From assembly GCF_003385235.1 (NCBI RefSeq), contig NZ_PQIA01000057.1:1-52023 (forward strand): a stretch of 52,023 bases of DNA, given 5' to 3'. Position numbers and translations under genes: made by a program. Every line of letters starts with the position of its first letter. The stretch's first letter is position 1. Shown in pieces: positions 49,155 to 52,023 of the stretch. The notes under the pieces were generated by a model. The model made no database searches. It saw only the letters and a program-made list of their open reading frames with translations, and was not told where the DNA came from. This DNA comes from Amycolatopsis circi (GTDB lineage: Bacteria; Actinomycetota; Actinomycetes; Mycobacteriales; Pseudonocardiaceae).

Positions 49155-49334
49155 TCAGCTGAGCCCGGCGACCGTGCTCGGGTCGCCGGCGATTGCGGCC
49201 ACCGCGACCGCGCCGACGGTCATCCCGGTCAGCACCGCCGCGCGCACCCACTGCCGCTGCCAGGCAGGCAGCACCCGTTCGGCCTCCGCGGCGGTCTCCT
49301 CCGCGCCCGGGGCGGGCTGGACGTCCTCGTGCAT
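49155..49334 (-). CDS. 59-aa small protein after lanM (candidate precursor or membrane peptide)
   Basis: The ATG at 49334 lies 6 nt after a strong GGAAGGAGAA site, 27 bp downstream of the lanM stop, so it is very likely the next gene of that operon. The N-terminal 20 residues are acidic (MHEDVQPAPGAEETAAEAE), like a lanthipeptide leader. The C-terminal part is WQRQWVRAA followed by a 19-residue hydrophobic stretch (AVLTGMTVGAVAVAAIAG), ending DPSTVAGLS. There is no cysteine, so lanthionine rings are impossible within the peptide itself; Thr36, Thr39, Ser53, Thr55 and Ser59 could be dehydrated. Alternative: a small single-pass membrane protein. Confidence 0.65.
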   Translation of the reverse strand: MHEDVQPAPGAEETAAEAERVLPAWQRQWVRAAVLTGMTVGAVAVAAIAGDPSTVAGLS

Positions 49335-49361
49335 TTCCGGTTCTCCTTCCGATGGGTTTTC

Positions 49362-51950
49362 CTAGTGGTGGTCGGGAACCGGCACCATCCCGGGTGCCGG
49401 TTCCAAGAGGGAAAGCGCCGGGACCCGGTCGGCGAACCCGAGCCGCAGCAGGCCGTGGCCGATCCCGGCCAGTCCGTGCAGCAGACCCGGCGCCGGGACC
49501 GCGCCCGGGGTTCCGCAGGCGAGTTCTCCGCGCGGGAGCCGGACCGGCGCGCCGACCGACCTCGCCGCGTCCAGGACGCCGAGTTCTCCGTGGCACAGCG
49601 AATGGTCCGGCGACGGATGCCGTTGCTCCAGCTCGGTCCGGAACCGGGCGACCAGACTGGGACGTGGATCAGCGAGGACGAGACCGGCCAGACCGGAGCA
49701 CCAGCCGAGCCCCGTCACCTGCCCTTCGGATCCGGACGGGACGCGACCGGCCAGCCGCAGAGCGTGCGTCACCCCGGCCCGGCCGAAGAGGAATCCGGCC
49801 GTACGCAATGGAGAAAGCGCGGCCAGCCGCTCCCCCAACTCCTCGACCAACGCACCCGCGTCCGACGAACCATTCTCGACCGCCACCGCCGAGACAGCGA
49901 GCAGGGCCCCGGCCAGGCCATCGGCGACATCCGCCGCCTCGGCAGCCCGGGCCGCGGCCGCGGTCGCGCGCAACGCCGCGGGAATCAAGCTCTCGAACGT
50001 CGAATCCGCCAGCAAACCGGCCAGCCGCGTAACGGTGTAGGCAATCCCGCCCAACCCGCTGAACGCGCCGGGCCCGACGCCCACCGCCAGCGACGCGTAG
50101 CTGTCCAGCAACTCGATCAGTCCTGGCAGGGGCCGGACTGTCCTTGCCGCGGCGTCGAGGAAACGGTCCCGTCCGCTGATCTTTCCTAACTCCGCGAGGA
50201 ACAGCGCCACTCCGCAGTACCCGCTGCCCAACGAAGCGCCCAGCTGCCGGACGCACCAGTCCCCGTCCTCGGCGATTTCCAGCGACGGCCAGTTGATCCG
50301 CACCGCATCGGCATTGCCCCGCCGCAGCAGGTCGTCGCCGATGCCCACTGCCAGGTCGAGCAATCGCGCCGGATCGGGGGTCTCCTGGGAAACCGCGGAG
50401 CCCGGAAGCAGGCGGTGACCGGCGAAGGGCGTCATCGTCGCCAACGCTGCCTCGGCGAACCACAGCTGGGCGCTAAGGTCCCGCTCCCCCAGGCTGGCGA
50501 TCCGCGCTCGCGCCGCGGTCAGGCCGTCGGTTTCCAGCACCTCCGGAAGCCGTGCCCCAGAAGCAGTCCGGACCTCGCGTCCATCAACCGAAGCAGCGAA
50601 ATACGGGATGTCCCCCGCCAGCAGGTCCGCCCGGGAAGCGTCGGCGAAGCGGGCGAAGTGCGGGTAAGCGGTGACCTCGTCGAGCGCGGCGAACGCCTTC
50701 GCCCGGCCGTCGATCTCGCGCAAGAACACCGGTTCGGTGGACTCGCGGAGCAAGTCGGCGTACCACTCGCTCGCACGCGGCACGATCCGCAGCTCGGCAC
50801 CCGCGAACCGGTCCAGGCCGTGGAGCACGGTATCCCGGCCCGCGGCGAGCGAACGGTAAGCGGTGCGTAGGCCGTCCAGGAAAGCACCAGCGTAGGCGGC
50901 CGGATCGACTGACGGTGCCGGGAGATTCTGTCCGCCTGCGTACGGGGCGGGGCCGCGGACCAGGCGCATCCGGTCGGTGCCCGCCTCGGCCCAGACGGGC
51001 AGGTCGTGCGGGAACTGGCCGGGGCGGCCGCCGAATGCGGACAGGTCCAAGCGGCCGTGCGGGCCGAACACCGGTCGCGGCAGGACAAAAGTGTTCAGGA
51101 CGGAGGTTTCCAGCGCCGTCAAGGCAGGATCGGAACCGCCGTCGGTGTGCGGGGTCCAGCGGGGCTGGAAGAGCGTTTCGACGTCCACCACGATCGGATG
51201 GTCGCCAGCCGCCACGACGTTCTCCGCGTGGATGTCGGTGGCGCCGAGGACGTGCAGCAGCGCGAGTTGCGCGCCCAGCCTGTGGTAGAACTGGCCGACG
51301 TCGGCGGCGGGCCGGGCGTGGACGTACTCGACCCAGCCGTATCCGGGGCGTTCCAGAACCGCCGCACCGGACGGGGCGAGGTCGCCGAGAAGCGGGGCGA
51401 GGTCGGCGAGCAGGTCGTTCCAGCGCGCGTGCAAGCCGACCGGGCGCGGGCGGTAGATCAGCCGGGCACCGGAGGCGAAGCCGAGTTCGCTGACGGTCCG
51501 GCCGCCGCAATGCGCGTCGCCGCGGCCGAACGCCACGGTCATTACCCGGCCGGGGTCGCTGCCGAGGAATCCGGCTATCAGAGCGCGGTCCTGGTCGAAG
51601 CGGGCCAGCAATTCCACGGCGGCGGCGATGGCGTTGCGCGTGAGAGCGGCGAGAAGCTCGGCTAGGCCCGGGTGCTGTGCCAGGACGTCCGGGAGCGGAT
51701 CGCCGGCCAGCAAGGAGGCGAAAGACTCGGTCTTGAGGCGGGCGACGAGCGTCCGAGCCGCGGCGGCGCACAGGCGGTCGCTGAGCCAGTCCGCCATTCC
51801 CAGGCTGACGGCGGCGAGTTCGGCCGCGTCAGATTCGGGCAAGGCGGCGCGCAACTGTCTCGACGCGGCGTTGACCAGCGGCTGCGCGGCTGGCCGGAAG
51901 CACCGGGGCCCCCCGTACGCGCCGGACGGTTCGGAACCCGCTCGCGACAT
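49362..51950 (-). CDS. lanM: LanM-type (class II) lanthionine synthetase
   Basis: 862 aa. N-terminal DUF4135 dehydratase: GRGDAHCGGRTVSELGF (145 region), IYRPRPV where the usual KPR lysine is Arg168, and HAENVVAAGDHPIVVDVETLF. C-terminal LanC domain (about 520-862) keeps all three zinc ligands: Cys in GLGWCSGLAG, Cys-His in LCHGELG, plus the GLLHGLAGIGHG histidine. It is shorter than typical LanM (900-1100 aa), mostly from a short N-terminus. It would phosphorylate/dehydrate Ser/Thr and cyclise onto Cys, yet no Cys-containing precursor is visible nearby. A LuxR-type palindrome lies 36 bp upstream of the ATG, so the transcript may be nearly leaderless. Confidence 0.9.
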   Translation of the reverse strand: MSRAGSEPSGAYGGPRCFRPAAQPLVNAASRQLRAALPESDAAELAAVSLGMADWLSDRLCAAAARTLVARLKTESFASLLAGDPLPDVLAQHPGLAELLAALTRNAIAAAVELLARFDQDRALIAGFLGSDPGRVMTVAFGRGDAHCGGRTVSELGFASGARLIYRPRPVGLHARWNDLLADLAPLLGDLAPSGAAVLERPGYGWVEYVHARPAADVGQFYHRLGAQLALLHVLGATDIHAENVVAAGDHPIVVDVETLFQPRWTPHTDGGSDPALTALETSVLNTFVLPRPVFGPHGRLDLSAFGGRPGQFPHDLPVWAEAGTDRMRLVRGPAPYAGGQNLPAPSVDPAAYAGAFLDGLRTAYRSLAAGRDTVLHGLDRFAGAELRIVPRASEWYADLLRESTEPVFLREIDGRAKAFAALDEVTAYPHFARFADASRADLLAGDIPYFAASVDGREVRTASGARLPEVLETDGLTAARARIASLGERDLSAQLWFAEAALATMTPFAGHRLLPGSAVSQETPDPARLLDLAVGIGDDLLRRGNADAVRINWPSLEIAEDGDWCVRQLGASLGSGYCGVALFLAELGKISGRDRFLDAAARTVRPLPGLIELLDSYASLAVGVGPGAFSGLGGIAYTVTRLAGLLADSTFESLIPAALRATAAAARAAEAADVADGLAGALLAVSAVAVENGSSDAGALVEELGERLAALSPLRTAGFLFGRAGVTHALRLAGRVPSGSEGQVTGLGWCSGLAGLVLADPRPSLVARFRTELEQRHPSPDHSLCHGELGVLDAARSVGAPVRLPRGELACGTPGAVPAPGLLHGLAGIGHGLLRLGFADRVPALSLLEPAPGMVPVPDHH

Positions 51951-51986
51951 GGGTCGCAGCTTGGCACGCGGCGGGGGCGTGGCGCA

Positions 51987-52003
51987 TGGGTACGGTGTAC
52001 CCA
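51987..52003. promoter_or_regulatory. LuxR/LAL operator candidate upstream of lanM
   Basis: TGGGTAC-GGT-GTACCCA, a perfect 7+3+7 inverted repeat differing from the 45438-45454 site only at the paired third-from-centre bases and in the spacer. Similarity extends into the flank: a GCGGGGGCG block and CGCA precede both sites on the plus strand. It implies common control of lanM and the 26-kb operon. Confidence 0.7.
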
Positions 52004-52023
52004 GAAAGGGGACTGGCTGGGGG

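Overview
The window reads as chromosomal DNA of a high-GC filamentous actinomycete. An Amycolatopsis-like member of the Pseudonocardiaceae is my best guess, based on GC-rich third codon positions, a SapB/AmfS-type morphogen locus, a HelD-type helicase and dense secondary-metabolite genes. No rRNA, tRNA, CRISPR array or intact insertion sequence was seen.

Left third (1-19.2 kb, ordinary to mildly accessory). A class III lanthipeptide locus in ram/amf order comes first: LanKC synthetase, 44-aa precursor, a strong hairpin, a degenerate tandem-repeat array, then two half-size ABC exporters. It is followed by a ROK-family regulator facing a HAD phosphatase, a small secreted protein, a DsbA/FrnE-like oxidoreductase, a decayed HxlR regulator, an FAD aromatic monooxygenase, a divergent NAD-dependent DNA ligase, an IclR pseudogene and a HelD-like helicase. 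Three intergenic regions (3.4-3.9, 13.0-13.4 and 19.0-19.25 kb) each carry their own family of degenerate tandem repeats.

Middle (19.25-45.36 kb, the main discovery). Twenty-two tightly packed minus-strand genes, most overlapping at ATGA or GTGA, look like one 26-kb operon. Transcription order is: 56-aa peptide, alpha/alpha-toroid repeat protein, NRPS (C-A-PCP), a thioesterase/acyl-CoA-dehydrogenase/acyl-CoA-dehydrogenase fusion, P450, GNAT, jelly-roll protein, BtrH-like acyltransferase, DegT aminotransferase, transketolase N and C subunits, LysW amino-group carrier protein, LysX, LysY, LysZ, LysK-like hydrolase, sulfotransferase, MFS exporter, stand-alone PCP, A and C proteins, CysD, and CysN-CysC. 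The logic is that of the amino-group-carrier-protein (AmCP) pathways known from vazabitide/azinomycin-type azabicyclic amino acids. Glutamate on LysW would be reduced to the semialdehyde, extended by two carbons by transketolase, aminated and released. PAPS-dependent sulfation would then turn a hydroxyl into a leaving group for aza-ring closure. The amino acid would be assembled and desaturated on the NRPS proteins. The combination and several fusions look new: transketolase-LysW in one reading frame, and TE-ACAD-ACAD.

Right end (45.4-52.0 kb). A plus-strand LAL/LuxR regulator and a DUF302 protein face the operon. Beyond them lies a LanM-type lanthionine synthetase gene with a 59-aa cysteine-free small ORF downstream. 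A near-identical 17-bp palindrome, TGGGTRC-N3-GYACCCA, sits upstream of both the 26-kb operon and lanM. I infer one LuxR-controlled regulon joining an AmCP/NRPS pathway to RiPP-type enzymes.
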